This document shows positions 36,437 through 47,885 of a stretch of DNA of 51,996 bases, one piece after another (position 1 is the stretch's first letter; the number at the start of each line of letters is the position of its first letter). The notes beneath the pieces were generated by a model that saw only the letters and a list, made by a program, of their open reading frames with translations, searched no databases and was not told the DNA's origin. A program made the position numbers and the translations under genes. Location: assembly GCA_019745275.1 (NCBI GenBank), contig JAIETJ010000086.1:1-51996 (forward strand), in the 5' to 3' direction. This DNA is from Pseudomonadaceae bacterium. GTDB taxonomy: Bacteria; Pseudomonadota; Gammaproteobacteria; Pseudomonadales; Pseudomonadaceae.

Positions 36437-36988
36437 TTAGCGCTGCAACTGCACCAAGCGCGCAGTTAAACCGGCGGCCGTTTGTTCACCCAGCAAGCGC
36501 TCACGCAGCTTACCCTGGCCATCAATGATGTAAGTCACCGGCAGCACCTCGCTGCGCGGCAACTGCCAGCGCTCAGCGGGGTCTTGCGCCAAGACCCGAT
36601 ACTGAATGCCTAGAGCGGTACTGGCTTGGCTTAATTGATCGCCTTGCAACTGATCAAAGTTAACCCCCAGCACCAACACCGGCGGCACGCTGAGTTGCTG
36701 CGCCAACGTGTTCAACTCAGCAACCTCAGCCCGACAAGGGCCGCACCACTGCGCCCAGTAATTAATCACTAACCACTGGCCTTCTAGCTGCTCAGCCGTT
36801 ACCTTTCGTCCATACTGATCCATACCGTAGTCATCGCTACAGCCGGTCAGCAGCACCCCGATAAGGAGCAGCATGAGCACCCGCCACTTGCCATCACCGT
36901 TGCCCCGCGCGATCCGCCGAGCATCCAACGCCGCGCCAGCAAACGGAACGCGCGCCGCTGCTTCAAACCAAGGGTATTGTGCTGCCAT
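36437..36988 (-). CDS. TlpA-like thioredoxin, membrane-attached
   Basis: Thioredoxin-fold reductase with active site NYWAQWCGPCRAEVAEL and cis-Pro in VLPVTY. A hydrophobic stretch VLMLLLIGVLLTGC looks like a lipoprotein signal with lipidated Cys, placing it in the periplasm. The start is unsure. ATG 36988 has a GTGAGG site but gives about 36 residues before the signal; shorter starts are GTG or ATG at the signal itself, with no good site or basic region. Likely keeps periplasmic cysteines reduced. Divergent from the PilZ gene; the two starts are 27 bp apart. Confidence 0.82.
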   Translation of the reverse strand: MAAQYPWFEAAARVPFAGAALDARRIARGNGDGKWRVLMLLLIGVLLTGCSDDYGMDQYGRKVTAEQLEGQWLVINYWAQWCGPCRAEVAELNTLAQQLSVPPVLVLGVNFDQLQGDQLSQASTALGIQYRVLAQDPAERWQLPRSEVLPVTYIIDGQGKLRERLLGEQTAAGLTARLVQLQR

Positions 36989-37015
36989 GCTATGCCTCAC
37001 TGGCGAAAATTTACT

Positions 37016-38425
37016 ATGACCCTAGATGCATTGCGCCTAGAAGTGCCGGACATCCTCAATGAGCAGGCACCGACCCAGAACGAGATAACTGAACAACTCG
37101 CTGCCGCGCGCCTGCTGCTACCGGAAAACGCCTTACAAGAGCTACTGAGCCTGCTGTTTCGCTGCAATCGCAGCGCCATGACCTTACTAGAAAGGCAGCG
37201 CAGCCTGCAAAATTTCAGCGATGCTTACCGCAGCTACGCACAAGCTTACTTGGGCGATACAGCGCCACCACCGCTGTTCTTACGTCTGTGTAGCGAAATG
37301 GCCGCCGGCTTTAAGCGCTTACTGCTGCAGATTCTACAGGGCCGCCAGCCATCTCGCCCGCACCTTGCATGGTGCCTGTATAAAGCCCAGTACTACCTTG
37401 CGCAAAGCTTGCTGCGCCATTACCAAATTTACCAAGAGCCACCACCGAGCCTGTGGCGCGACAGCCATTTACTGTATTGGATTGGCGAACACCAAGACTG
37501 CCTTGATGAACACATTGCTGCCGCCTTTATGCCAGTGCCGTCCAGCACCCTGCGCGGGCTCTACCAACAAGCCCTGTTGCTGGCCCTGAGCAACCCGTTT
37601 CACCTTGCCCAAGGCGAGTGCACAAAACTGTTCGCCGCGCTGGCACCACTGGCCAGCCTGGCACGCTTGCTACCGTGGGATGATGAGGAAGAAATCGATG
37701 GGCCAACCGTCGACCTTAGTGCCTCACAAGCCTGCTTGGCCTTCGACGAAGTGCCGCAAGGCCAACCGAGTGATTTACGCCGTTTCGAATTGGGCGCGCT
37801 ATTGATTGGCCTGCATGAACCGGCGCCACTGCAAACGGCCTTCGAGCGACAATTATTAGAGCGTGTGCGCGTCAACTGGCTAGGCCGCCAGCAACGCCGA
37901 CATACCCGCAGCGAATACGAAGGCCCGTGCAACTTAATTATCGGCCTGACCGACATCCACTCGCAGTTGCTGGAAAAACGCCCCAGCCATTGCGCTACTC
38001 TGATGCTCGACGGCAGCGCCGGCGGTGCACGCTTATTGTGTAACAGCGACCAAGGTGCGCACTTACCGGTTGGCCAATTGGTGCTCTTGCTGGCTGAAAC
38101 TGGCACCCCGACCTTAGCTTTAGTGCGCTGGCGGCATCAGAACAACGAAGGCTTGCACTTGGGCTTACGTTACCTAAAAGGCCTGCCGCGCCCGGTGTGG
38201 CTGCGTCGTTCACCCAGCTCGCAAACCCATCCCGGTGTCTTGCAGAGCACTCCAGAACCCGGCACAGGCTGGCACCACGGCCTGTGGCTGCCCAACGGAC
38301 AGTTCGTTGAGGGTGAAAGCCTGTGGCTGCAACTCACCCATATGCCCAACCAAACGGTAGTGCCATTGCCAGCCTGCAATCTGCATACACCGACGGTATC
38401 GCGCTATCCGCTGCGCCTAGCCTAA
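37016..38425 (+). CDS. Large helical protein with C-terminal PilZ domain
   Basis: 469 aa. Residues 1-280 are mainly helical with no known motif (LLSLLFRCNRSAMTLLERQR). From about 290 to 400 there is a PilZ-like domain with RRHTR (R294, R298) and DGSAGG (332-337), which together match the cyclic-di-GMP binding pattern RxxxR...(D/N)xSxxG. So it is a likely cyclic-di-GMP receptor, and the helical part would be the output. The start at 37016 was preferred; two ATGs upstream (36977 and 36992) overlap the divergent gene. Confidence 0.8.
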   Translation: MTLDALRLEVPDILNEQAPTQNEITEQLAAARLLLPENALQELLSLLFRCNRSAMTLLERQRSLQNFSDAYRSYAQAYLGDTAPPPLFLRLCSEMAAGFKRLLLQILQGRQPSRPHLAWCLYKAQYYLAQSLLRHYQIYQEPPPSLWRDSHLLYWIGEHQDCLDEHIAAAFMPVPSSTLRGLYQQALLLALSNPFHLAQGECTKLFAALAPLASLARLLPWDDEEEIDGPTVDLSASQACLAFDEVPQGQPSDLRRFELGALLIGLHEPAPLQTAFERQLLERVRVNWLGRQQRRHTRSEYEGPCNLIIGLTDIHSQLLEKRPSHCATLMLDGSAGGARLLCNSDQGAHLPVGQLVLLLAETGTPTLALVRWRHQNNEGLHLGLRYLKGLPRPVWLRRSPSSQTHPGVLQSTPEPGTGWHHGLWLPNGQFVEGESLWLQLTHMPNQTVVPLPACNLHTPTVSRYPLRLA

Positions 38426-38544
38426 GCGCGGCAACCGCTGATTCTGCAAAACCGGTCACATGCTCACCGGCCTGACTGCACAGTTTGCGGTTCAGCGGTC
38501 AGGTTAGAATTTGCCGGTCAGCCATTCTTTCAGCGAGCACCGCC

Positions 38545-38937
38545 ATGCCTTCCGCCAACGACCGCCTGATTGGCCCAGTCCCAGCATCAATTACCAGCCT
38601 AGCTAAAACCATAGTGACACCCTATGACGGGCGCGTCGCCGAATTCAATATCGCCGCATGGCTGCAACTCAAGGGTTTAGAGAACCTGCCAGTATCGTTA
38701 ATGGTGCGCTACCTAGACGGTGAACAGCCGCGCGAACTAGCAGTTGAACACAGCAAAGTTGGCGCCCAAGGCAAGGTGCTGCTGTCGGGCATTGCCCGTT
38801 TGACAATTAAACACAACCTGCAAAACGTGCAGGTGTTTTTACGCACCGCCGTGCCAGCACAAAGCATGTTGGTTGAAGAACTGTTTGTGCAGGCCGTCGA
38901 ACAAGCCCATAGCGACAAACGCCAAGCGCTGGTTTAA
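38545..38937 (+). CDS. Conserved-looking hypothetical protein
   Basis: 130 aa from ATG 38545. No motif recognised. It has an alternating hydrophobic pattern that suggests beta strands (GRVAEFNIAAWLQLKG, VSLMVRYLDGE, NVQVFLRTAVPAQ), no signal peptide and no Cys. GCGAG lies about 8 bases upstream. Its last four bases overlap the stop of the convergent small gene. Confidence 0.65.
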   Translation: MPSANDRLIGPVPASITSLAKTIVTPYDGRVAEFNIAAWLQLKGLENLPVSLMVRYLDGEQPRELAVEHSKVGAQGKVLLSGIARLTIKHNLQNVQVFLRTAVPAQSMLVEELFVQAVEQAHSDKRQALV

Positions 38938-39134
38938 GGCCGCACACCGCCCTCTTGAACGACATAGCTAAGCGGCTCAGTAGCCGCCACCGAACCGCTC
39001 AGCGAAGGCTCCAGCAACGGCAGTAAACTCTGCGGCCAACGACTGAAGCGCAACCCGGTAACGCGGTTAAGCCGCTCTAAAGCAGCCTGCGGGTCGAGCT
39101 GATGCAGGTAAATAACAGTGTTTGGTTTGCTCAT
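38934..39134 (-). CDS. Small hypothetical protein
   Basis: 66 aa from ATG 39132-39134, beginning MSKPNTVIYLHQLDPQAALE. The sequence LNRVTGLRFSRWPQSLLPL is a possible amphipathic segment. The frame extends 32 codons upstream without convincing sequence. The coding pattern looks real, but I do not recognise the family. It lies in the 361-bp space between the convergent 38545 gene and yihY; the remainder (39135-39298) shows nothing clear. Confidence 0.55.
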   Translation of the reverse strand: MSKPNTVIYLHQLDPQAALERLNRVTGLRFSRWPQSLLPLLEPSLSGSVAATEPLSYVVQEGGVRP

Positions 39135-39298
39135 AAGTAACCACTTCGTCGTCATTCCTTGACTGGCCTGATAGTTAAAACTCTCTCGCCTTGAGATTGC
39201 CAGAAGCGTGCCACTTTGCCGGCGCAGCATTTAGGCGCCAGTGCAACGCCAAACAACAAGGCTCAAGTCTGCAGTACGCCGCAAACTGACCATTTACG

Positions 39299-40519
39299 TC
39301 ACTGCGCAGTGGGTTGTAACCATTGACCTAAGCTGCCACTAAACAACTGTTCTTGCTGCTGATAAAACGCCGCTAACGCACCGTACAGCGCCGGATACCA
39401 AGGCTCATCCAACTGCGCCGGCAACTGCACCAGCCGAGGCAGCGGCCATGGGCTGTGACTGAGCAACTGCTGCAGCGGATAGTTCGACAAGTCACGGCTG
39501 AGCACCCATGCATCGCCGGCGGTGGCGCAAATCAGCTGTTCGCTTTGTAGAAAATCGACAATTTCCAGCCATTCATCCCCCGGCACCAGCCAGCCCGCCC
39601 GCTGCACATTGCTTAGGCGCACCGGCGCACCTCGCTGCTGACGCTCATAGAACACCCGCAACACCCCCAGCAACACCAACAAGCGCGGCAACGCCCGACG
39701 CCGCCAATGATGCGGGGCCGACAAGTTGCACACCAGCTCGGCACCAAACAGCACAATCAACCAGGACACATACAGCCATAACAAAAACAGCGGCACAGTC
39801 GCGAACGCACCGTAGATCAACTGATAGCTGGGGAAAAAGCTCACATACAAGCCGAATATCGCCTTGGCCACCTCAAACAGCACAGCAGTGAAAATGCCGC
39901 CCAACAACGCATGTTTAAACGGCACCTGAGCATTCGGTACGGTGGAGTAGATCAAGGTAAACGCCGCCACACTGAACAACAGCGGGGTGAACGTGAGCAA
40001 CAGTTTTACTCCAACTAACGCATGCGGCCCAGACAGCAAGGAGGTTGAGGTCAAGTAGGTGCTGATCGCAAAGCCGCTACCCAACAGCAGCGGACCGAGA
40101 CTGAGAATCGCCCAATACAGCAAAAAACTGGAAACCCCACGCCGACTCTTACGCACCCGCCAGATGGTGTTAAACGCCTGCTCAATATTCACCAGCATCA
40201 TAAAGGCAGTAACCGCCAAGGCCAGCACCCCGACCCAGGTCAATTGCCGCGCCTGCACGGTAAAACCCTTGAGGTATTCCTGCACCGCCGCGCCCGTTGA
40301 AGGCACAAAGTTGCGAAAGATAAAATCCTGAATCTGCTCGCCAACCCCCTGAAAAGCCGGCACGGCGGATAAGGTGGAAAAGGTCACTGTCATTAGCGGC
40401 ACCACCGCAAACAGCGTGGTGTAAGTCAGTGCCGCGGCGCTGCTAATACCGCGATCGGCCAAAAAGCGCTGCAATAAAAACCGCCAAAAATCCAGAGCAT
40501 CGTGCAGACGTTGGCGCAT
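39299..40519 (-). CDS. YihY/BrkB family inner membrane protein
   Basis: 406 aa. Residues about 1-275 hold six membrane helices, with the family opening [24 protein letters not shown]. Further segments are [22 protein letters not shown] and [19 protein letters not shown] cytoplasmic tail of about 120 residues follows ([20 protein letters not shown]), resembling a winged-helix region. Often labelled ribonuclease BN, but that activity belongs to another gene; the role is unknown. Divergent from arsC with a 120-bp gap. Confidence 0.93.
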   Translation of the reverse strand: MRQRLHDALDFWRFLLQRFLADRGISSAAALTYTTLFAVVPLMTVTFSTLSAVPAFQGVGEQIQDFIFRNFVPSTGAAVQEYLKGFTVQARQLTWVGVLALAVTAFMMLVNIEQAFNTIWRVRKSRRGVSSFLLYWAILSLGPLLLGSGFAISTYLTSTSLLSGPHALVGVKLLLTFTPLLFSVAAFTLIYSTVPNAQVPFKHALLGGIFTAVLFEVAKAIFGLYVSFFPSYQLIYGAFATVPLFLLWLYVSWLIVLFGAELVCNLSAPHHWRRRALPRLLVLLGVLRVFYERQQRGAPVRLSNVQRAGWLVPGDEWLEIVDFLQSEQLICATAGDAWVLSRDLSNYPLQQLLSHSPWPLPRLVQLPAQLDEPWYPALYGALAAFYQQQEQLFSGSLGQWLQPTAQ

Positions 40520-40639
40520 TCCTGCTCCTTAGTGTGTATTCGAATTAACGCTGCGCCGCCCTGATATCTCCACAGAGTTCGGTTGCGAGCGCAGACGCGA
40601 GTAGAATAGCCGCCACCCCAACCAAGAAGCGACCCGCAA

Positions 40640-41995
<1,356 letters not shown>

Positions 41996-41998
41996 TTA

Positions 41999-42703
41999 AT
42001 GAGCTCGGCCCAGCGTTTGCGCCTAGTGCTATTGCCGGGGCTCAATGGTAGCGACCATCTGTTCGCACCACTGTTGTCTTGGCTAGATCCGCAACTCACA
42101 GTGCAAACGTTAAGCCTGCCGCAACAAGGACCACAGGATCATCGGCAGCTAGCCGAAACACTGCTAGGCCAACTGGGCGAAACACCATTTGTACTACTCG
42201 GAGAGTCCTTCTCCGGCGCACTCGCCTACCATCTCGGCATGCTTAAACCAGCGGGGTTGCGCGGGCTAGTTTTCGCGGCCAGCTTTCTACAGCGGCCGCA
42301 GCCGTTGTTACGACTACTGCCGCAACATGCCTTGCCATTGCCGATTAGCCTACTGACCAATTCCTGGCTACTGAAAACCTTCTGCCTCGGCAAGCACGCC
42401 AATTTCGAGCTAGTTGACTTGCTGCGCACTGAGATTCGCAGCATGGAAAAATCATTGCTGTGGGCGCGCTTGTTCAGTCTCGCGCAACTGCAGCAGCCCT
42501 TACTCAAGCTAGAGCTACCCGCACTGCAACTGCTGGCAAAGTACGATCGGTTAGTCACTGCGCAAGCATCGAACAGTCTGCGTTTGCACTGTAATCACCT
42601 GCAGCAGGTGACCATTGACGGCCCGCACTTTCTACTGCAAAGCCAACCAGAAGCCTGTGCACACGCGATTAACCGTTTTATTGCCGGGCTCGCCACGCAG
42701 TAA
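41999..42703 (+). CDS. Alpha/beta hydrolase
   Basis: 234 aa. LLPGLNGSDHLF provides the oxyanion turn and LLGESFSGALAYHL the nucleophile Ser (GxSxG-like). The Asp is probably in LAKYDRLV, and the His in DGPHFLLQSQ. Likely a small esterase. It starts 3 bp after the DUF2069 gene and converges on hda. Confidence 0.88.
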   Translation: MSSAQRLRLVLLPGLNGSDHLFAPLLSWLDPQLTVQTLSLPQQGPQDHRQLAETLLGQLGETPFVLLGESFSGALAYHLGMLKPAGLRGLVFAASFLQRPQPLLRLLPQHALPLPISLLTNSWLLKTFCLGKHANFELVDLLRTEIRSMEKSLLWARLFSLAQLQQPLLKLELPALQLLAKYDRLVTAQASNSLRLHCNHLQQVTIDGPHFLLQSQPEACAHAINRFIAGLATQ

Positions 42704-42712
42704 ACCGAACTG

Positions 42713-43417
42713 TTACCAGCCCAAGGTTTCTTTTAGGAAGGGAATGGTCAGCTTGCGCTGGGCTTGTAGGGACGCTTGATCGAGGCGTTCCAACAATTCA
42801 AACAGCGCACTCATGCTGCGTGTGCCGCGAGTCAGGATAAACCGGCCGACTTCATCGGGCAGTTGTAAACCACGGCGCGAGGCACGCAGTTGCAAGGCGC
42901 GTAGTTTGTCTTCATCGGACAGCGACTGCAGCTGAAACACCAGCGCCAAGGTTAACCGCGACTGTAGATCTGGCAGCCCCACCGCTAACTCACGGGGTGA
43001 GCAGGTGGCGGACAGCAGCAAGCGCCGGCCACTGTCGCGCAAACGGTTGAACAGGTGAAACAACGCCTCCTCCCAATCCGCGCGCCCGGCCACTGCATCC
43101 AAGTCATCTAAACAAACCAGTTCGCATTGTTCGAGGTTGTCGAGCAACTGCGGGCCGTAATCGACCACTTCGCGCAGCGGCAGGTACACCGCCGGCTCAT
43201 CGCGCTGTTCAAAGCGCAGACAAGCCGCTTGTAATAAATGACTGCAACCGACCCCCGCGCCGCCCCATAGGTAAATCAGGCTCTCGGTCCAACCGGCCTC
43301 TGGTTCGCATAAACGCTCGACATAGCCAAGCGCGGCCGCATTGGCACCGGGGTAATAATTAGCGAAGGTGGCATCGTCACGCAGACGCACGCCTAGGGGC
43401 AGTTGGATCGGAGTCAT
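42713..43417 (-). CDS. hda: DnaA regulatory inactivator Hda
   Basis: 234 aa, DnaA-like AAA+. The N-terminal QLPLGV motif binds the beta clamp. The P-loop-like WGGAGVGCSHLLQA has Cys where Lys is usual; E. coli Hda also varies here. Walker B is LVCLDDLDAVAG. With the clamp, Hda promotes ATP hydrolysis by DnaA and so limits re-initiation of replication. Confidence 0.95.
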   Translation of the reverse strand: MTPIQLPLGVRLRDDATFANYYPGANAAALGYVERLCEPEAGWTESLIYLWGGAGVGCSHLLQAACLRFEQRDEPAVYLPLREVVDYGPQLLDNLEQCELVCLDDLDAVAGRADWEEALFHLFNRLRDSGRRLLLSATCSPRELAVGLPDLQSRLTLALVFQLQSLSDEDKLRALQLRASRRGLQLPDEVGRFILTRGTRSMSALFELLERLDQASLQAQRKLTIPFLKETLGW

Positions 43418-43577
43418 GGCGATTTAGCCGACTGATTACAGTCGTCGAAGGGCTCGGTAAGCAGTGGATAACCCGCAGGCAAGCCGTGAGCAACGCCCAC
43501 AGCAACTGCAAAGTCTATACAAATCAGCCAGATGGCGCAGCAACCCAGCGACTTAGAGCTGTCGCTGACGGCACTGA

Positions 43578-44603
43578 CTACCAATGAAACTGCAGCACAT
43601 TGGGATTAACCGGGGCTGGCACTGGCGCCGCAGACTCAGCGTCAAGCGCCGCTGACGGGCCTTCTTGTAATTGCGCCAAGGCTAATTGCGCGCGCAACTG
43701 CTCGGGGCTGGCCTGCACCGAGAACAGCAATTGCTCGCCATCGGCACGCTGCAAACGGCCAGCAAAGGGTGCCAGTAACCCCTGTAACTGCGCATAGCGC
43801 GCCAAATTGGCGCCCTGCACCTGTATTTGTAATGCTTGCGCGGCACCCGGCTGACTAACGAAACGGGGCGCTAACCGCGCGCTAACCGCTTGCAACACCG
43901 CATCAGCCACGGCTTGTTGATCGGCGCCCTGCGCACTGCCCTGCTCGCGGCTCTCGCCCAACCACAGTTGCCACTGTGCCTGCCACTGGCCATCCACCTC
44001 ACGGGCCTGCACCGCCAGCAACGCATCGGCGTTATAACGCGCGGAGGCCGGCAGCAAAGCCGCAGGCTGTGGCGCCGCTAAGTTCTCGGCAGTGGCCAAC
44101 AGCTGTTCATCCAAATCGGCCAACGGCAAACGCAGCGGCAAACCGCTGCGCACGGCGGCGTTACGCAACACGCTGGCGGCAGGTTGCGCGTCGCCGACCA
44201 AAGCACTGGATTCGCTCGTCTCATTCAGCCACCAAGCCAAAATGGCCGGGCGATTAGCGCTCCACAAGGCCAGTCCGGCTTGGCGCATGCTGCGTTCAGC
44301 GCTGCTTGGGTCGAACTCAACCAGCAAAGCCTGCGGCGTAGCGTTTTCATAGGCATAACGGCTGATGATCTGTTGCGGGTCACTGCGCAGCGCCACCACA
44401 GCGGGGTTTTGCAGGGCTTGTGGGTCACCGGTAAGGCGCAGCACCAAGGTATCCAAGGCCCGTTTAAGGGCGGCGTCACGCTCCTCTGGTTGCTGGCTGG
44501 CGACCGGTTCACGCACTTGATACAGGCCACTTAATGGCTGCGCGGCAAGTGGCAAACACAACAGTGACAGGCTAACAACTAACCAGCGGGCAATAACGCG
44601 CAT
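43578..44603 (-). CDS. DUF2066 secreted protein
   Basis: 341 aa. Signal peptide MRVIARWLVVSLSLLCLPLAA. The mature N-terminal part holds LYQVREPVASQQPEERDAALK and LVLRLTGDPQALQNP, typical of DUF2066; the rest is rich in Ala, Gln and Leu. Probably periplasmic, function unknown. Between it and hda is a 160-bp gap without clear signals. Confidence 0.9.
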   Translation of the reverse strand: MRVIARWLVVSLSLLCLPLAAQPLSGLYQVREPVASQQPEERDAALKRALDTLVLRLTGDPQALQNPAVVALRSDPQQIISRYAYENATPQALLVEFDPSSAERSMRQAGLALWSANRPAILAWWLNETSESSALVGDAQPAASVLRNAAVRSGLPLRLPLADLDEQLLATAENLAAPQPAALLPASARYNADALLAVQAREVDGQWQAQWQLWLGESREQGSAQGADQQAVADAVLQAVSARLAPRFVSQPGAAQALQIQVQGANLARYAQLQGLLAPFAGRLQRADGEQLLFSVQASPEQLRAQLALAQLQEGPSAALDAESAAPVPAPVNPNVLQFHW

Positions 44604-44624
44604 CGAATTCTCGTAGGGTTTAGG

Positions 44625-44764
44625 CAGACCGTTGAAAAGTGTTGGCGAGGCCGCCGAGACGAGGCAAAAACGGCCGAGAAAGCGCAGTTTACAGGCTGTA
44701 AATGAGCATTTTGAGGCCGTTTTTAACGCTGTATCGGCAACGCAGGTAGCTTTTCAACGGCCTG
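44625..44764. mobile_element. MITE-like element, copy B
   Basis: 140 bp with inverted ends CAGACCGTTGAAAAGTGTTG and, read inward from the right, CAGGCCGTTGAAAAGCTACC. The flanking TTAGG (44620-44624 and 44765-44769) is a probable target duplication. The inside is a long hairpin: AAAAACGGCC/GGCCGTTTTT outside and TTTACA/TGTAAA (44688-44702) at the tip. The core is nearly the same as in copy A (6876-6931). It lies in the 347-bp gap between the DUF2066 and chemoreceptor genes; the rest of that gap shows only a GGAG before the latter. Confidence 0.8.
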
Positions 44765-44950
44765 TTAGGGCTAAAAACAGGCTTATACCTTAAACAGCCG
44801 CCCCTAAGCCGGCAACCTTTGCGGCGCTAAACCGCCCAATGGCAGCTAAAGCGAACCTCAACAAAATCCCCCTATCGCCGATACAGCAATTGTCCTGAGC
44901 CTGACTAGACTGAGAAAAACCACCTATCTTTGCACCTACTCGGAGCGCCC

Positions 44951-46564
44951 ATGAGCATTAAAATACGCCTACTGCTACTGACCGCCACCGGCCTCTCGGC
45001 CGCATTATTAATGGGTTTGGTCAGCTACCTGAATAATAGCCGCACCGACGAAGTCATCAGCACTAATCAGACCATCCTCAGCGCCCTGCGCAATCACCTA
45101 GATGCCGACATGATGCATGACGCGCTGCGCGCAGACGTGCTGTCGTCACTCCTGGTTGGTCTAGGCAAAAGCCCGAGCAGCCCCGACGAAGTGCGCAGCA
45201 GCATCCAAGAACATGCCGAGCGCTTTCGCCAAGCCCTGGCGGACAATCAACAACTGGACACCAACCAGGCGATCAAAACGGCCCTACAACGCGTGCAACC
45301 CAGTCTCGACAGCTATATTGCGGCCGCCGAACAGATCACCCGCCAGAGCCTGCAAGATCCGGCCGTCGGCCAACAGCAACTTTCGAGCTTTAACCGCGCA
45401 TTCGAACAACTCGAAGGCGATATGCAAGCGCTGAGCGAACTCATCGAACAAAGCGCCAAACAAACAACCGAGCAAACTCACAGCGCCATCAGCGCCGCTA
45501 ATATCAGCATCAGTGTGGTTTTACTGGCCAGCATTGCCCTACTGATGGCACAAGGCATCTGGGTAACTGCCCGCATCATGGGGCCGATCCGCCTCGCCAG
45601 TCGGATTGCCGCGGCCACCGCGCAAGGTAACCTGCTTGAGCGCATCAGCGAACCCAGCGGCCAAGATGAAGCCAGCGCCCTGCTGCGCAACCTAGCCAGC
45701 ATGCAGCGCGACCTGCGCGGCATGATCGAGCTAGTGCTGCGCAATGCCAACGGTATTGGCGCCATTAGCCAAAATTTGAACAGCGGCTGTCACGACGTAG
45801 CCAGCTCCAGCGAACGGCAAAGCGATGCCGCCAGCACCATGGCCGCCGCGGCCAGCCAAATGACCGCCAGCATCGAGGAAATCACTCGGCATGCCGAGCG
45901 CGCACTGGCCATGGCCAGCCAAGCCGAGCAATTGGCCAAAGATGGCGGCCAGGTGATTCATCAGGTGGTGGCCGATATGCAGGGCATCTCGCAATCGGTG
46001 CAACAGTCGGCGCAGGTTATTCGCACCCTGGATAAAGAGTCAGAGCAAATCTTCAGCATTATTCAGGTGATTAAAGGCATCGCCGATCAAACCAATTTAC
46101 TCGCCCTCAATGCCGCCATTGAAGCCGCCCGCGCTGGAGAGCAAGGCCGTGGCTTTGCCGTGGTGGCCGACGAAGTCCGGCAACTGGCCGGCCGTACCAG
46201 CAGCTCCACCGAAGAAATCGCCAATATGGTTCAGCGCATCCAGCAAAGTACCCGCGAAGCGGTAGTCAGCATGGAGAGCGGCGTCGCCCAGGTGGATAAA
46301 GGCATGGCCGTAACCGCCGATGTGGAGCGGGCAATTCGTGAAATTTCGCAAGCCACCCTCAGCACTAGCCACTTGGTTAACGACATCACTCGCACCATCA
46401 GCGAGCAAAGCCAGGCCAGCAATGAGATAGCCCAGCAAATTGAAAGCATCGCCGGCATGTCGCAAAGTAACAGTCAGAATATGAGCGCGACCGTCAGCAC
46501 CACCGATCAACTTTCCCAATTAGCCAGCCAACTCAGCGACTCAGTGGCGCGTTTTCGCCTGTAG
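44951..46564 (+). CDS. Methyl-accepting chemotaxis protein
   Basis: 537 aa from ATG 44951 (GGAG 6 bases upstream). TM1 about 4-28, a periplasmic helical-bundle domain of about 150 aa, TM2 about 183-208, HAMP about 210-262, then a signalling domain. The highly conserved tip is [20 protein letters not shown] followed by [20 protein letters not shown]. No C-terminal pentapeptide for CheR. The ligand is unknown. I do not recall it at this place in P. aeruginosa, so it is probably an accessory gene. Confidence 0.95.
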   Translation: MSIKIRLLLLTATGLSAALLMGLVSYLNNSRTDEVISTNQTILSALRNHLDADMMHDALRADVLSSLLVGLGKSPSSPDEVRSSIQEHAERFRQALADNQQLDTNQAIKTALQRVQPSLDSYIAAAEQITRQSLQDPAVGQQQLSSFNRAFEQLEGDMQALSELIEQSAKQTTEQTHSAISAANISISVVLLASIALLMAQGIWVTARIMGPIRLASRIAAATAQGNLLERISEPSGQDEASALLRNLASMQRDLRGMIELVLRNANGIGAISQNLNSGCHDVASSSERQSDAASTMAAAASQMTASIEEITRHAERALAMASQAEQLAKDGGQVIHQVVADMQGISQSVQQSAQVIRTLDKESEQIFSIIQVIKGIADQTNLLALNAAIEAARAGEQGRGFAVVADEVRQLAGRTSSSTEEIANMVQRIQQSTREAVVSMESGVAQVDKGMAVTADVERAIREISQATLSTSHLVNDITRTISEQSQASNEIAQQIESIAGMSQSNSQNMSATVSTTDQLSQLASQLSDSVARFRL

Positions 46565-46662
46565 CGGCCAGTAAAATCACGACTATTCGTCGGATCAACC
46601 GCCGCCAGCACGCACTTGTGTGGCGCCAGCGGCATGCGCCGATGGCCGCTAGCGTGCAAGCC

Positions 46663-46826
46663 TGATAAAATCGCGCGCCTTCGCAGACCGGCTTCGGCAC
46701 TAGCCGAGTTCGAGTGCCACGCTTGGCGCACGCAGAGAACCACAGGTTCTTCGCGCTGCTCGCCTCGCCACTCACTCAAACCAAGCCGGTCGCGCCCCGC
46801 ACATTCTTTTTTACAGGCCCGGACCT
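46663..46826 (+). promoter_or_regulatory. Likely purM promoter and folded leader
   Basis: TGATAAAAT (46663-46671) is a -10-like box about 155 bases before purM. The leader that would follow can fold: GACCGGCTT (46686-46694) pairs with AAGCCGGTC (46783-46791), enclosing GGCACT/AGTGCC and AGAACC/GGTTCT. After the closing stem come CATTCTTTTTT and then GGCCCGGACCT just before the ATG. No known riboswitch class matches by eye. Confidence 0.4.
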
Positions 46827-47885
46827 ATGAGCAAGCAACCTTCCATCAGCTACAAGGACGCTGGCGTCGATATCGATGCTGGCGAAGCCCTGGTCGAACG
46901 CATCAAGAGCGTGGCCAAGCGCACCCGGCGTCCTGAAGTTATGGGCGGTTTGGGCGGCTTTGGCGCCCTGTGCGAAATCCCGGCGGGCTACAAGCAACCG
47001 GTATTGGTTTCGGGTACCGACGGTGTTGGCACCAAGCTACGCCTGGCTCTGAACCTTAATCAGCACGACAGCATCGGCCAAGACTTAGTCGCCATGTGCG
47101 TTAACGACCTGATCGTGTGCGGCGCCGAACCGTTGTTCTTCCTCGACTACTACGCCACAGGCAAACTCAACGTCGAGGTAGCAGCCACCGTAGTTACCGG
47201 GATTGGCGCAGGTTGCGAGCTGGCCGGTTGCGCCTTGGTAGGCGGTGAAACCGCGGAAATGCCCGGCATGTACGAAGGCGAAGATTACGACCTAGCCGGC
47301 TTCTGCGTGGGCGTCGTGGAGAAAGCCGAAATTATCGACGGCACCAAAGTTGCCGCTGGCGACACCTTGCTGGCCCTGCCTTCTTCCGGTCCGCACTCCA
47401 ACGGTTATTCGCTGATCCGCAAGATCATCGAAGTGGCTGGCGTCGACATCGAAACCATCCAACTCGACGGCAAGCCGCTGACCGAACTGCTGATGGCACC
47501 AACGCGCATCTACGTTAAGCCACTGCTGCAACTGATCAAAGAGACTGGCGCAGTTAAAGCCATGGCCCACATCACCGGTGGCGGCCTGATCGAGAACATT
47601 CCACGGGTCTTGCCAGAAGGCAGCCAAGCGATCATCGACATCAACAGCTGGCAGCGCCCTGTGGTGTTTGATTGGTTGCAAGCGCAAGGCAACGTCGATG
47701 AAATCGAAATGCACCGGGTACTGAACTGCGGCGTGGGCATGATCATCTGCGTAGCACCAGAAGATGCCGAGAACGCCTTGGCCACCTTGCGCGCTGCTGG
47801 CGAGCAACCGTGGATCATCGGCTCTATCGCCCAAGCTGCCGAGGGTAGCGAGCGCGTGGTTCTGAACAACCTGAAAAGCCATTGA
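46827..47885 (+). CDS. purM: Phosphoribosylformylglycinamidine cyclo-ligase (AIR synthetase)
   Basis: Closes the imidazole ring in purine synthesis (FGAM to AIR with ATP). 352 aa. [35 protein letters not shown] and [20 protein letters not shown] are typical, as is [24 protein letters not shown] overlap with purN shows coupling of the two steps. Confidence 0.98.
   Translation: MSKQPSISYKDAGVDIDAGEALVERIKSVAKRTRRPEVMGGLGGFGALCEIPAGYKQPVLVSGTDGVGTKLRLALNLNQHDSIGQDLVAMCVNDLIVCGAEPLFFLDYYATGKLNVEVAATVVTGIGAGCELAGCALVGGETAEMPGMYEGEDYDLAGFCVGVVEKAEIIDGTKVAAGDTLLALPSSGPHSNGYSLIRKIIEVAGVDIETIQLDGKPLTELLMAPTRIYVKPLLQLIKETGAVKAMAHITGGGLIENIPRVLPEGSQAIIDINSWQRPVVFDWLQAQGNVDEIEMHRVLNCGVGMIICVAPEDAENALATLRAAGEQPWIIGSIAQAAEGSERVVLNNLKSH

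Noticed and set aside
46686..46791. ZTP (pfl) riboswitch before purM
   Set aside because: The conserved core segments expected for pfl, such as CCGCCUGGGC, are not present.
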